From positions 1-20,110 of the IMG/VR virus record IMGVR_UViG_3300025120_000756: a DNA stretch of 20,110 nucleotides, one strand, 5' to 3'. Below, one piece after another: positions 4,069 through 11,461 of the stretch (its first letter is position 1; each line of letters opens with the position of its first letter). The position numbers and the translations under genes are program-made. The stretch comes from a virus. Under the pieces are notes generated by a model. That model saw only the letters and a list, made by a program, of their open reading frames with translations, did not search any database and was not told the origin of the DNA.

Positions 4069-6251
4069 CACTCACCTCCATGAATTATATTTTGTTCTTG
4101 ATGATACAATTCACCACCCATGACCCCGATAAATTGTTTTTTCCCTTTGTCGGATCTTCTATAAGCGCCTAGCCTGCCATCTTGTAGTAAAGCTGTAACA
4201 GCATTTTTAATTGTAGTTCTTCCATCATCTCTTAGATTAATAGCATTAATATCTGTAGATGGTGCGTTTTGAACTGATGCCCAAACACCATCAATATTAC
4301 CGTCTTTTGTCATGTAATTGCCTGCTTGCTCTTGAAGATCTATAAAGTTGAATAGATATTCTATTCTATTTCTAACAATTTCAGAACCAATAATGCTTCT
4401 AATATCTTCACTTCTATCTTCTAAAAGCCCGTTGTTTGGATTACGAATAAAATGCCTTATGTCTCGATTAGCAACACCGTTTGATTTTACAACAGCACCA
4501 TCGAACACAGCGTTTCTTGTATAGGCAACCCCAATATTTTTGCATCTCGTCCTGGCTACGCCCTCATCGACTTGCCAAACAGCAAAAGCTGACCGGACTC
4601 CATCCACAATAGCTGAAGTTCCTCGAATAAGATTACGAGCTTCTTCTGGCGTTGTGACCGGATCTTTATCTCTAATCTTAGCCATGTGGTGATTAACCAT
4701 TACTGTAGCCCCTGTTTCTGTAGCAATTTGAGCAAGTAAACCCATGAAGGCCGCGCCTGCAGCAGGATCTGCATTTACATCTGCATGAACAAAAGATGCC
4801 ATAGGATCAATAATGACCAACGCCAGATCTTCAATTTCAAGCATTTCTTCGTAGATCTTTTCAAACTCTGGAGATGTGACGTAGGTATTGTCGGCCTTCA
4901 TCATAATTGGAAACACTCCACCTTCGTTTGGTAAAGGCACAATTAATAGATCATGCTTGTAGTTTAAACGATTATTCATTTTATCGAGTCGGCTAACTCT
5001 TCGATGTAATTCATCTCTATCATCTTCAGCCGATAGTATTATTGCTGATCCATGATGAGCGACTAAACCCCCAAAAGAATTTTGCATAGCTTGCCCAGAG
5101 GCCACTTTCATAGCCAGATCTAATGTCATCATACCTTTACCGCTATCTCCTGCAGCGGCAAAAACACATGGTATTCCTAAAGGTATAGTGTCTCCAATTA
5201 GAAACTTTTGTTCTGGTGGGGCTCCTGCGAATTGCTCTCCAATTAACAGACTTTTATTTTTGAGAGATAATGTCTTTTTTATTTTATGATTTGGTGCGTT
5301 AAGAAACTTAGATATGTCGAAGTTTTCTTCGATTGCATCAGCGGCATCCCATTTTTTTGGTTTACCTCGCGGTGGTGTAAGCATCGTAACGGCTTTTGCA
5401 CCTGCATTGACACCAAGCTCTTGTATGATCCTAGCTAATTTTTGCCCTGCTTCATCGTTATCAGGCCATATAATAAGTTCTTTTCCGTGCAATGGAGAAA
5501 AATCAAACTTATCTTTTGTGCGCTGAGATAGCATCCCTGCGCCCCCGATAGTACAAGTTGCTGTATGCCCAAGCTTAATTAGTTCATCGGCACACTTTTC
5601 GCCTTCTACCCATATAACTCGATCAGCTTCTTTAATTTGTGGTAAATTATATAGCGGTCTTGTTTCTGGTAATTTAGGAAATTGACGAAACTCTTTCTTT
5701 GCACTGCCGTCATTATCCCGAACGATTTCACCAGTTTGATCCCGTTCGATGTATTTTCTAACGGCAACGATGACTTCACCATCTTCTGACAGATATAAAT
5801 ACTCTCCATCATGTGGTGTTGAGTAGTCTATGACCTTTTTTTGCTTAACTTGTTCGGGTTGTGGCTCCTGTTGCCTGGGCTTTATTGGGTTCATAGGCGG
5901 TTCAATTTTTGGTTTTTCCAACCATGTAACAAAATGTTCAGCTACATCTTTAATTTTCCAACTGTATGCCGCCATCAGGATTTTAGTTATTCCCCCAATG
6001 CCATCGCCTGTATTAAAATCCATACCGCGCATAAACTCTGGGCTCGATGGATCTATATTTATCTTGAGAGATTGACCGGCTTCGCCGTTTAAAGAACCTA
6101 AATAAAATTCATTCCGAACAACTTTTCCGTTTGGATAAGCGTTTTTTAAAGCCTCTACTTGCACATAAGACGGAACTTTATCCGTTATCTCTGCGACTAA
6201 ATCTCTTGGTTCACTACCATATCTTGTGTTGCCAATTACCCTTAATGACAT
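4068..6251 (-). CDS. Toprim primase / RepA-like helicase fusion (727 aa)
   Basis: This is the probable replicative primase-helicase. The Toprim domain shows VIWVEGEKCADEL with Glu about 216 and the metal-binding triplet in IIWPDNDEAG (about 260-269), as in DnaG/T7 gp4 type primases. After a linker comes an AAA_25/RepA-like ATPase: Walker A AAAGDSGKGM (about 365-374), Walker B LALVIIDPMASF (about 476-487) and VMVNHHMAK (about 517-525), typical of RecA-fold hexameric helicases. No N-terminal Cys zinc finger is visible, so template recognition may differ from T7 gp4. The C-terminus (about 640-727) looks like a winged-helix-type accessory region. The ATG at 6251 has an AAGGA site. It would unwind DNA and lay down RNA primers at the phage fork. 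No DNA polymerase is in this window. Confidence 0.85.
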   Translation of the reverse strand: MSLRVIGNTRYGSEPRDLVAEITDKVPSYVQVEALKNAYPNGKVVRNEFYLGSLNGEAGQSLKINIDPSSPEFMRGMDFNTGDGIGGITKILMAAYSWKIKDVAEHFVTWLEKPKIEPPMNPIKPRQQEPQPEQVKQKKVIDYSTPHDGEYLYLSEDGEVIVAVRKYIERDQTGEIVRDNDGSAKKEFRQFPKLPETRPLYNLPQIKEADRVIWVEGEKCADELIKLGHTATCTIGGAGMLSQRTKDKFDFSPLHGKELIIWPDNDEAGQKLARIIQELGVNAGAKAVTMLTPPRGKPKKWDAADAIEENFDISKFLNAPNHKIKKTLSLKNKSLLIGEQFAGAPPEQKFLIGDTIPLGIPCVFAAAGDSGKGMMTLDLAMKVASGQAMQNSFGGLVAHHGSAIILSAEDDRDELHRRVSRLDKMNNRLNYKHDLLIVPLPNEGGVFPIMMKADNTYVTSPEFEKIYEEMLEIEDLALVIIDPMASFVHADVNADPAAGAAFMGLLAQIATETGATVMVNHHMAKIRDKDPVTTPEEARNLIRGTSAIVDGVRSAFAVWQVDEGVARTRCKNIGVAYTRNAVFDGAVVKSNGVANRDIRHFIRNPNNGLLEDRSEDIRSIIGSEIVRNRIEYLFNFIDLQEQAGNYMTKDGNIDGVWASVQNAPSTDINAINLRDDGRTTIKNAVTALLQDGRLGAYRRSDKGKKQFIGVMGGELYHQEQNIIHGGE

Positions 6252-6283
6252 TATATTGTCCTTATATACCTATTTACCTCTTC

Positions 6284-6317
6284 GGGGGGTAGATCATAGT
6301 CCTTTTGCCTATCCCCC
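6284..6317 (-). other. G-run/C-run stem-loop between nuclease and primase-helicase genes
   Basis: Within the 73-nt gap, GGGGGGTAG (6284-6292, + strand) pairs with CTATCCCCC (6309-6317), with one mismatch, around a 16-nt loop. The - strand transcript would carry the stem between the nuclease stop and the primase-helicase start. No T-run follows on the - strand, so it is not a terminator for that operon. It may influence mRNA processing or translation. Confidence 0.45.
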
Positions 6318-6324
6318 GCTTTTT

Positions 6325-7107
6325 CTAATTATTCCAACAAGTCTCCCTAAACTCGCAAAACTTACAAAGATAAAAATCTTTTGTTTGAGCTATGCGAGGT
6401 AGAATGTCACCTGCTTTTGCCGCAGTCAAGATATTTACAGCCTTGTCACTTGCCGACTGTGCCAACTGACGATCGAACGGCACTAACTCGTAGTAAATCT
6501 CAGATGTGTTTTTGTTTACCACCGTAAAGAGTGCAGGATGATCTGTGAGCTCCATATACGCTTGATATAAGGCTATCTGAGTAGCATAAACAGGATTTGC
6601 CTTGGCTACCCCCATACGTTGAAAGCCTTTCCACTTCTGATCTTTTGCTGACTTGTTTTCCCACAAACATGGATATCCCATATCTACGTCACCGTCACAG
6701 ACCACACCATCAATGTGTCCTTTGATTTCGTCATCAGCTATAGAAAAGCCAAACTGTTTTCCCATCTTATCCTCTGTTCGCAGATCGAACCCTGCATCCC
6801 GCAACCACATTGCAGCGTAATCTTCGATGTAGTGACCGAACTCAAATATCCTTAGTGTTCTTGCACTAAAGCCTGATCCTTTATCAGTTGGATAATTTAG
6901 ATACCGATACTGTATTTTTCTACTACACTCATCGCCTATGCTTGAAGCTCCCAAGTATTTTCTTCGTTCGCGTTTGCTATTCTTTTCTACGATAGCTTTG
7001 TCTACTGCTTGCGAGATTGCCTCTACTTGTGGATTAGAAGGGGATGCTTGTAGAAGGCCAAGTGCCTGTTGACTTATAGTATTTGTCTTCGAGCGTTCCA
7101 ATTTCAA
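6325..7107 (-). CDS. Cas4/RecB-like PD-(D/E)XK exonuclease with Fe-S cysteines (260 aa)
   Basis: The nuclease core shows GHYIED (His about 91), GHIDGVV (Asp about 133), and ENKS (Glu about 150, Lys about 152), then Q..LYQAY (about 177-184). This is the RecB/Cas4 order of catalytic residues. One cysteine (about 61) before the core and three after it (CKFCEFRETCW, about 248-258) match the four-cysteine iron-sulphur cluster of Cas4/AddB-type nucleases. The expected activity is exonucleolytic processing of DNA ends for recombination. Start is uncertain: no ATG precedes the domain. TTG at 7107 is the longest; TTG at 7101 lies eight bases after a GAGGA and fits better. Either way it overlaps the 72-aa gene by about 70 nt. 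CRISPR genes are absent, so this is a replication-recombination enzyme, not an adaptation factor. Confidence 0.82.
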   Translation of the reverse strand: MKLERSKTNTISQQALGLLQASPSNPQVEAISQAVDKAIVEKNSKRERRKYLGASSIGDECSRKIQYRYLNYPTDKGSGFSARTLRIFEFGHYIEDYAAMWLRDAGFDLRTEDKMGKQFGFSIADDEIKGHIDGVVCDGDVDMGYPCLWENKSAKDQKWKGFQRMGVAKANPVYATQIALYQAYMELTDHPALFTVVNKNTSEIYYELVPFDRQLAQSASDKAVNILTAAKAGDILPRIAQTKDFYLCKFCEFRETCWNN

Positions 7108-7252
7108 ATTCCTCTGTTAGTTTTGATGCTTCCTGCAAAGCAAATATTAATACATGAACCTGATCTTCTGAGAGATCAGAGAATTTGGTATCCCAACCAA
7201 ATATTCCTAATATAAATGCCAACTCTTTTATTGGCTTTGGTTCGTCACTCAT
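7034..7252 (-). CDS. Small hypothetical protein (72 aa)
   Basis: The ATG at 7252 follows AAGGAG with seven bases between and overlaps the stop of the 47-aa gene (ATGA). The product begins MSDEPKPIKELAFILGIFGW and is probably helical (LSEDQVHVLIFALQEASKLTEEFE), with a polar Ser/Thr-rich tail. The last 70 or so bases overlap the start of the Cas4-like nuclease gene in another frame. No family is recognised. Its position between helicase and nuclease suggests a small accessory replication protein, but this is an inference from position only. Confidence 0.6.
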   Translation of the reverse strand: MSDEPKPIKELAFILGIFGWDTKFSDLSEDQVHVLIFALQEASKLTEEFEIGTLEDKYYKSTGTWPSTSIPF

Positions 7253-7392
7253 TTTTTTCTCCTTAAATATAAAGCAATGTCAGATAATAAATATGGAAAT
7301 TCATCTGGGTGTATCTCAGCTATAAGCTTTCCATTATACCAAATTTTAAGGCCATCATCATATACTGCCCATCGAGTCTTTACGTCTTTCAT
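7249..7392 (-). CDS. Tiny protein with RWAVYDDGLKIWYNGKLIAE core (47 aa)
   Basis: An ATG at 7392, overlapping the helicase TGA, follows GGAGG (7403-7399) with six bases between and opens 47 codons to TGA at 7251-7249. The peptide (core RWAVYDDGLKIWYNGKLIAE, then IHPDEFPYLLSDIALYLRRK) is compact, with two or three short strands followed by a helix. I associate this pattern with tiny unnamed proteins of phage replication regions. Coupling to both neighbours by ATGA overlaps strongly supports it as a real gene. Function unknown. Confidence 0.7.
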   Translation of the reverse strand: MKDVKTRWAVYDDGLKIWYNGKLIAEIHPDEFPYLLSDIALYLRRKK

Positions 7393-9056
7393 AGATACCT
7401 CCTAACTGCTTGTTCGATTACGAACTTATTCCATAAGAAACTAAGCATACAAGCCGCCCTGTACTTCGTCCAAGAGAAATCAAACGCCTCAATATTTATC
7501 CCTTGAGTAGCCAGGTGTGCTCTCTGTTTATCCGTTAATCGTTGATCTAGCCATCTTTTTGTCTTTTTAGCGGCATTGCCGTCTTCAATCTCTCGTAAGA
7601 AATCATCTGCAGCCGCCGTGCATTGTACGCCACCGCCAACTGCAAGAACCTTCAACTGCCCCCCTCTTCCTGTTACTTTTCCAAATGCAACACTTCCTTT
7701 TGAATTAGTCGCTACTCCAACAAATCCTTCAAAGCCCATAGCCATACGCAGGCTTTTATCTCCAAACATATCCATCCATCTAAATGGAGACATTTGCATA
7801 AGATCAAACTCTGTCATCTCAAACGTGTGAAGTTCTTCTTTTTCTTCTTTCTCACCGCTATCAAAGATGTGTTCACAGATAGGGCAGATCTTCGAGCCCA
7901 TAGGAACAACGGCTTCGCACTCTGGGCATTGTTTAAGCGGTGCTTCACCTTTTTCTTTATCATCTAAGCTAACTGAATCTTCCAACGATCCATGTGTCAG
8001 TACACTTGTTCCAAAATCTAAAACAATACAGTCTCTTTTAACCAGATCAGGGAACTCTTCTGGATCTATCGTTCGCAAACCTCGACCAATCATCTGTACC
8101 ATTGTAGCTTTCTGAGAGCATGGCCTGGTTAGAATGATGCACGACACTGGTGGAGCGTCAAACCCCTCTGTAAGAACAGATACATTTACCACAACATCAA
8201 CATCATCGTAAGCCAGATCATGAAGTATTTGAGCCCTATCTGCCTTTGGTGTTTCTCCTGTGACTAGTTTTGCGTTGATGTCTTGATCTGTGAACTCCTC
8301 CAACAGATCTTCTGCGTGTTTGATTGTGCTACAGAATACAACAGTTTTTCTGCCCTCTGCATGATTAAGATACTCTTCAACCACCCTTTGATTAATGACC
8401 TTGCGGTTCATAATGGATTCGACTTGCTCCATGTTGAAGTCGTTACCGCTAATAGCCACGTTTCTCAGACTATCGTTTACACCGCAATCAATCACATATG
8501 ACTTTGGCGGTACAAGAAAACCCTCTCGAATAAGTGTTGTAATATCTATTTGATGCGAACAGTTATTGAATACTTTTCGCAATCCTTTTCCATCGCCTCT
8601 GTTGGGCGTAGCAGTAAAACCTACAATCTCTGCATCTGGATTGTCTTCTTTAACTGCATTAATAACTTTTAAATATGTATCGGCTGCCGCATGATGACTT
8701 TCATCAATAACAATCATATCAAATGCAGGTCGATCTTTGAGATTGTTATCCCTGGATATTGTTTGCACCATAGAAAATATGGTACCGCCTTTCCAATCTT
8801 TGACTGTGCCGTTTACAATGCTTGTTGTGATGTATGGATTAATACGCTCGAACTTGGATTTGTTTTGATCTACAAGTTCATCTCTGTGTTGCATAACAAG
8901 AACTTTCTTACCGTCCTCGTATCTTTTGCCTACAAGAGCAGACAGCATAATTGTTTTACCGGCCCCTGTGGGCGCAACAACGATTGTATTTTTGTGCTTA
9001 TCTAATGCTTTGCAAGCATCACTGATAGCGGCCTCTTGATAGGGGCGCAATAACAT
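7389..9056 (-). CDS. SF2 DEAD/DEAH-type helicase with C-terminal zinc ribbon (555 aa)
   Basis: This is an ATP-driven DNA helicase or translocase of the ResIII/RecQ-like superfamily 2. Motifs run in order: LLRPYQEAAI Q-like start (about 2-11), Walker A APTGAGKT (about 28-35), DESHH (about 118-122), FTATP (about 147-151), VNVSVLTEGFDAP (about 290-302) and QMIGRGLR (about 321-328). After the helicase core is a four-cysteine zinc ribbon, CPEC...CPIC (about 377-394), then an acidic linker and a C-terminal domain of about 150 residues that I do not recognise. I chose ATG 9056 because the longer GTG start at 9068 lacks a ribosome-binding site. It sits in the replication operon between the ssDNA-binding protein and the Cas4-like nuclease, suggesting recombination-dependent replication, possibly a RecB/UvsW-like role. 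Confidence 0.88.
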   Translation of the reverse strand: MLLRPYQEAAISDACKALDKHKNTIVVAPTGAGKTIMLSALVGKRYEDGKKVLVMQHRDELVDQNKSKFERINPYITTSIVNGTVKDWKGGTIFSMVQTISRDNNLKDRPAFDMIVIDESHHAAADTYLKVINAVKEDNPDAEIVGFTATPNRGDGKGLRKVFNNCSHQIDITTLIREGFLVPPKSYVIDCGVNDSLRNVAISGNDFNMEQVESIMNRKVINQRVVEEYLNHAEGRKTVVFCSTIKHAEDLLEEFTDQDINAKLVTGETPKADRAQILHDLAYDDVDVVVNVSVLTEGFDAPPVSCIILTRPCSQKATMVQMIGRGLRTIDPEEFPDLVKRDCIVLDFGTSVLTHGSLEDSVSLDDKEKGEAPLKQCPECEAVVPMGSKICPICEHIFDSGEKEEKEELHTFEMTEFDLMQMSPFRWMDMFGDKSLRMAMGFEGFVGVATNSKGSVAFGKVTGRGGQLKVLAVGGGVQCTAAADDFLREIEDGNAAKKTKRWLDQRLTDKQRAHLATQGINIEAFDFSWTKYRAACMLSFLWNKFVIEQAVRRYL

Positions 9057-9085
9057 ATCCGAATCCACTTCTTAGTCTAGATGGT

Positions 9086-9151
9086 GGGGGGTATTGGCCC
9101 ACGCCCCCCCGTGCGTGGTCTAGCAGGTGTGGAAAAACCTGTGCCGCTAGA
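9086..9151 (-). other. Structured GC-rich intergenic segment with competing hairpins
   Basis: The 95-nt gap between the ssDNA-binding protein gene and the helicase gene holds several overlapping inverted repeats (+ strand positions). GGGGGG (9086-9091) can pair with CCCCCC within 9104-9110. CCACGC (9099-9104) can pair with GCGTGG (9113-9118). These two pairings share bases and exclude each other. A third stem, TCTAGC (9119-9124) / GCTAGA (9146-9151), encloses AGGT/ACCT (9125-9128 / 9137-9140). There is no T-run after any stem on the - strand. It may control helicase expression by attenuation or RNA processing. Confidence 0.5.
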
Positions 9152-9757
9152 TTACTTATTAGCCCAACTAGGAATTGCACCGGATGTTGGTTGCGCTGTC
9201 TGTTGCGGTTGAGCCGCAGGAGCTTGCGCCATTGGTGCTTGTCCAGAAGGGATAAAATCTTTCTGGTTCGGTGTTACTGCCGCCATGAGTTTATTCTTGT
9301 CCTCATAACCGCCTGTGCCTTTTTCAATTCCAACTTTAGCGCAAATTTCCATTCCACTCAAGTCATTAACGCCACCAATGTTTCGCCTTTGAACCGCAGT
9401 ATCTGACATATCAGATGGATCAATACTATTTGCGCTCTCTATAATTGACCTAAGAGTGGACAAACCAATCTCTTTTGCCACTGGAATACCGCTTGCACCC
9501 ATCTTATCACCGTCTAGAAAAATACGATGCCAGAATTTACGTTTGTCATATTCACCGCCAACAACTGTGAACTCTAGTTCCATCCATTTGGCATTGGATG
9601 TTTGAGATTTTTTAAACCACATTCCGTTACCAAACTCTGAAATTTCAATATCACCCATTTTGACTACAATGATTGCACGACACACTGTTCCGTTTGGAAT
9701 AAGTGTGCGTGTTTGTGTTGGTGCCTCTGACACCGGAGCATTATTAAGATTTAACAT
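9152..9757 (-). CDS. Putative phage ssDNA-binding protein (DUF669-like, 201 aa)
   Basis: The protein begins MLNLNNAPVSEAPTQTRTLI and has a strand-rich core with the phrase 'ELEFTVVGGEYDKRKFWHRI' (about 60-80), typical of DUF669-type phage proteins that act as single-strand DNA-binding proteins. After GGYEDKNKLMAAV comes a Pro/Gln/Ala-rich flexible tail (about 170-200) ending in PSWANK, like the disordered tail of SSB proteins although without the acidic tip. It lies directly downstream of the Sak4-like ATPase gene (one base between) with an AGAAGGGA site, as expected for a recombinase and its SSB partner. The identification is by pattern and context, not by a unique catalytic motif. Confidence 0.65.
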   Translation of the reverse strand: MLNLNNAPVSEAPTQTRTLIPNGTVCRAIIVVKMGDIEISEFGNGMWFKKSQTSNAKWMELEFTVVGGEYDKRKFWHRIFLDGDKMGASGIPVAKEIGLSTLRSIIESANSIDPSDMSDTAVQRRNIGGVNDLSGMEICAKVGIEKGTGGYEDKNKLMAAVTPNQKDFIPSGQAPMAQAPAAQPQQTAQPTSGAIPSWANK

Positions 9758-9758
9758 T

Positions 9759-10616
9759 TTATGTCCCTTCTGTTAAAATCTGTTGATTGGGGTCTACAAA
9801 GTTTAATTGTTTCTCTGTGTTTCCCCCTTTACCCATTTTCTCAATAAGTTTACCAAGATTTGGCTCTTCAAGTGTATCGAGCCTACCAGAGCGATCCTTT
9901 GCAGGATATCCCCATTCATTTAAGGCATCGCAAACAAAAGCACGATACGATCCATTTTCTCCCCCCAAGACCGTCATCGTAATCATTTCGTCCACGATGC
10001 CTGGTAATTCTTTGCCGGTTTTGGAACCTTCGATCTGAAGCGCATATTGTTTGCGCCCATAATCGTCAGTGTATTCGTCCAGAATACCAACAAAGATTAC
10101 GTTCTTATCACGAATATGTTGAAGGTGTGTAAGCCACGCCATCATTTCGCGTCCGTGCATACCATAGGCCGCACGAGTATCTAGCTTGCCAGTTCTATCT
10201 GATCTAGACTCTGGCTGTTGCTGACACCATTGAAAGCACAAACGCCCCGCGACTGTAATTGAGTCAATAAACAGCGTTTCATACTTATTTACATTTTGCT
10301 CTGGATCACCGTACACTTGGCAAACACCTTCATAGTGCGCCTGACTATAACACTGATCCTCATGCAGTGAAGGATTACCGCCACCAAGATAGCAAGCAAA
10401 GTCACGACATTCTGCCCACGTTTGCGGACGAATGACATCAATTGGATGCCCCTCAATAGCGGCATCCCCTGCTTCTAAATCCATAAATAAAGTTTTTGAT
10501 GGATCAAGAGTTTTTACTAATGTTGTTTTACCAACACCACTAGCACCACAGACTACGATCTTATGACCGCGCTTTTCTGCAAGCCGTTGTTCGGCTGTAA
10601 TAATTTGTAAACCCAT
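9759..10616 (-). CDS. Sak4-like RecA-fold ATPase (AAA_24, 285 aa)
   Basis: The N-terminus carries a Walker A motif CGASGVGKTT (about 23-32) and a later Walker B strand YETLFIDSI (about 112-120) with Asp about 118. Between them is LFMDLEAGDAAI (about 43-54), seen in phage AAA_24 proteins. This size and layout match Sak4-type single-strand annealing ATPases used in phage recombination, which work with an SSB partner such as the adjacent gene product. Several cysteines lie at about 70-105 but not in a recognisable zinc motif. Start ATG at 10616 with a GAAGAGGA site; the upstream gene's stop is immediately adjacent (TAAATG). It might instead be a more general phage nucleotide-binding protein. Confidence 0.78.
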   Translation of the reverse strand: MGLQIITAEQRLAEKRGHKIVVCGASGVGKTTLVKTLDPSKTLFMDLEAGDAAIEGHPIDVIRPQTWAECRDFACYLGGGNPSLHEDQCYSQAHYEGVCQVYGDPEQNVNKYETLFIDSITVAGRLCFQWCQQQPESRSDRTGKLDTRAAYGMHGREMMAWLTHLQHIRDKNVIFVGILDEYTDDYGRKQYALQIEGSKTGKELPGIVDEMITMTVLGGENGSYRAFVCDALNEWGYPAKDRSGRLDTLEEPNLGKLIEKMGKGGNTEKQLNFVDPNQQILTEGT

Positions 10617-11012
10617 TTATTTATCCTCTTCTATTGAAAAGCCACCAACCTCTACCGTGCGGCAAGGCTCTAACATTACTTTTATTGCTGGTGGTGCTGT
10701 TGTATATTTTCGTTCTTCAACTGACAGTACGATCTTACCGTAGTGACAGGCATCATCTGGAGGCATACGATTTAATGAATCATTGAGTTCTTTTTGATCC
10801 CAAGTCACTTTTTTACGAACTGTAGCCTTTAACCTTTTATTTCCAGACACAAGTGTAGTCGTTCCAAAATCTTTACCATTCGCTCGTAAAGCGTCACGAG
10901 TCTGTTCTAACCATGTATCTTGGATTTTTTCGTTTATATCTGAGAGCTCTTTTTTATGCCCATCGATAATATCGCGCAATTCCTCTCTGCGCTCGAGTAA
11001 TTGATTGCTCAT
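10617..11012 (-). CDS. Conserved phage protein with coiled-coil N-terminus (131 aa)
   Basis: The ATG at 11012 follows GGAGG with six bases between; the GTG at 11024 lies upstream of that site and is rejected. Residues 1-45 are a charged helix (LLERREELRDIIDGHKKELS). The second half has KKVTWDQKELNDSLNRMP (about 67-84) and SVEERKYTTAPPAIKVMLEP (about 97-116), then CRTVEVGG. I recognise this 'KKV.WDQ...VsERKY...p.aI...lEp.rTV..G' layout from small phage proteins next to Sak4-like ATPases and SSB genes. It has no known enzymatic role. Its place as the gene just before the Sak4-like gene suggests a recombination accessory factor. Confidence 0.7.
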   Translation of the reverse strand: MSNQLLERREELRDIIDGHKKELSDINEKIQDTWLEQTRDALRANGKDFGTTTLVSGNKRLKATVRKKVTWDQKELNDSLNRMPPDDACHYGKIVLSVEERKYTTAPPAIKVMLEPCRTVEVGGFSIEEDK

Positions 11013-11070
11013 AGCAACCTCCACGTTTAATTTTCTAGAACCTTACATGTCGCAAAATATTTTATGTTAG
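11013..11070 (-). other. Gap between DUF1064-like and coiled-coil protein genes
   Basis: This 58-bp AT-rich gap contains the GGAGG ribosome-binding site of the 131-aa gene near its left end. A TTGACT lies across the stop of the DUF1064-like gene on the - strand, but no convincing -10 box follows at the right distance. I see no ORF or strong hairpin. An internal promoter for the recombination genes is possible but unsupported. Confidence 0.3.
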
Positions 11071-11445
11071 TCAAGAATTTTTTTTGGATAGATATATTTC
11101 AATACCAAAAACAGCCTTCATTAACTTCTTTTTTAGTTTAAATTCAGGAGTTTCTACGCCTTTAGCATCTTCGACAATATGTTCCCATATACCATCTGCG
11201 CTCTCTTTATTGTATTTAAAATCGGCTACATACGCACAGATCTTTTGATCGTTTACCAGGATGTTATAGCGTGGTTGGAGCTCTAAATCTTTTATTCTAC
11301 CGGCTTTTTCGAGGGATTTTAAATACAAATAACGTTCTGATTCCCACTTCGAATCGAATGTAATTCCATGTACGGTGGTTTTTTTGTTGCCGTACTTTGA
11401 TCTTGACCTTTTAAGGTTGGGATTATATCGTGGTTTTAGGTACAT
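11071..11445 (-). CDS. DUF1064-like PD-(D/E)XK nuclease, possible junction resolvase (124 aa)
   Basis: The sequence fits the DUF1064 phage family: an N-terminal SKYGNKKTTVHGITFDSKWE (about 16-35), YLYLKSLEKAGRIKDLELQP (about 39-58), YVADFKY (about 73-79) and EHIVEDAKGVETPEFKLKKK (about 88-107). The Asp in ADF, then the Glu/Asp and Lys in EDAKG, make the D...(D/E)xK nuclease signature, and the family is related to phage endonucleases of the restriction-enzyme fold. A Holliday junction or branched DNA nuclease role is plausible but unproven. It is the first gene of the replication block. Its ATG at 11445 has no ribosome-binding site; TATAAC lies only 7 bases upstream, so translation may be leaderless. 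Confidence 0.72.
   Translation of the reverse strand: MYLKPRYNPNLKRSRSKYGNKKTTVHGITFDSKWESERYLYLKSLEKAGRIKDLELQPRYNILVNDQKICAYVADFKYNKESADGIWEHIVEDAKGVETPEFKLKKKLMKAVFGIEIYLSKKNS
11403..11431 (+). promoter_or_regulatory. Candidate promoter with operator-like palindrome upstream of the RHH gene
   Basis: TTGACC (11403-11408, five of six matches) and TATCGT (11426-11431, four of six) are spaced by exactly 17 bases on the + strand. Transcription would start near 11438, ahead of GGGAG (11449-11453) and the GTG start at 11462. ACCTT / AAGGT (11406-11410 / 11413-11417) form an interrupted palindrome that overlaps the -35 box, a natural place for an autorepressor. The element lies inside the oppositely oriented DUF1064-like coding region. 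Confidence 0.45.
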
Positions 11446-11461
11446 TTTGGGAGTTATACTA

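Noticed and set aside
6325-7107. Cas4-like protein as evidence for a CRISPR adaptation module
   Set aside because: No cas1, cas2 or array is present; Cas4-like nucleases are common in phage replication operons.
9086-9118. The GC-rich stem as an intrinsic terminator of the - strand operon
   Set aside because: No U-run follows the stem on the - strand, and the helicase gene continues directly downstream.
5314-9406. Many + strand ORFs of 65-104 codons opposite the replication genes
   Set aside because: They overlap confidently identified - strand enzymes, have no consistent starts, and their translations are hydrophobic or Ser-rich shadows.
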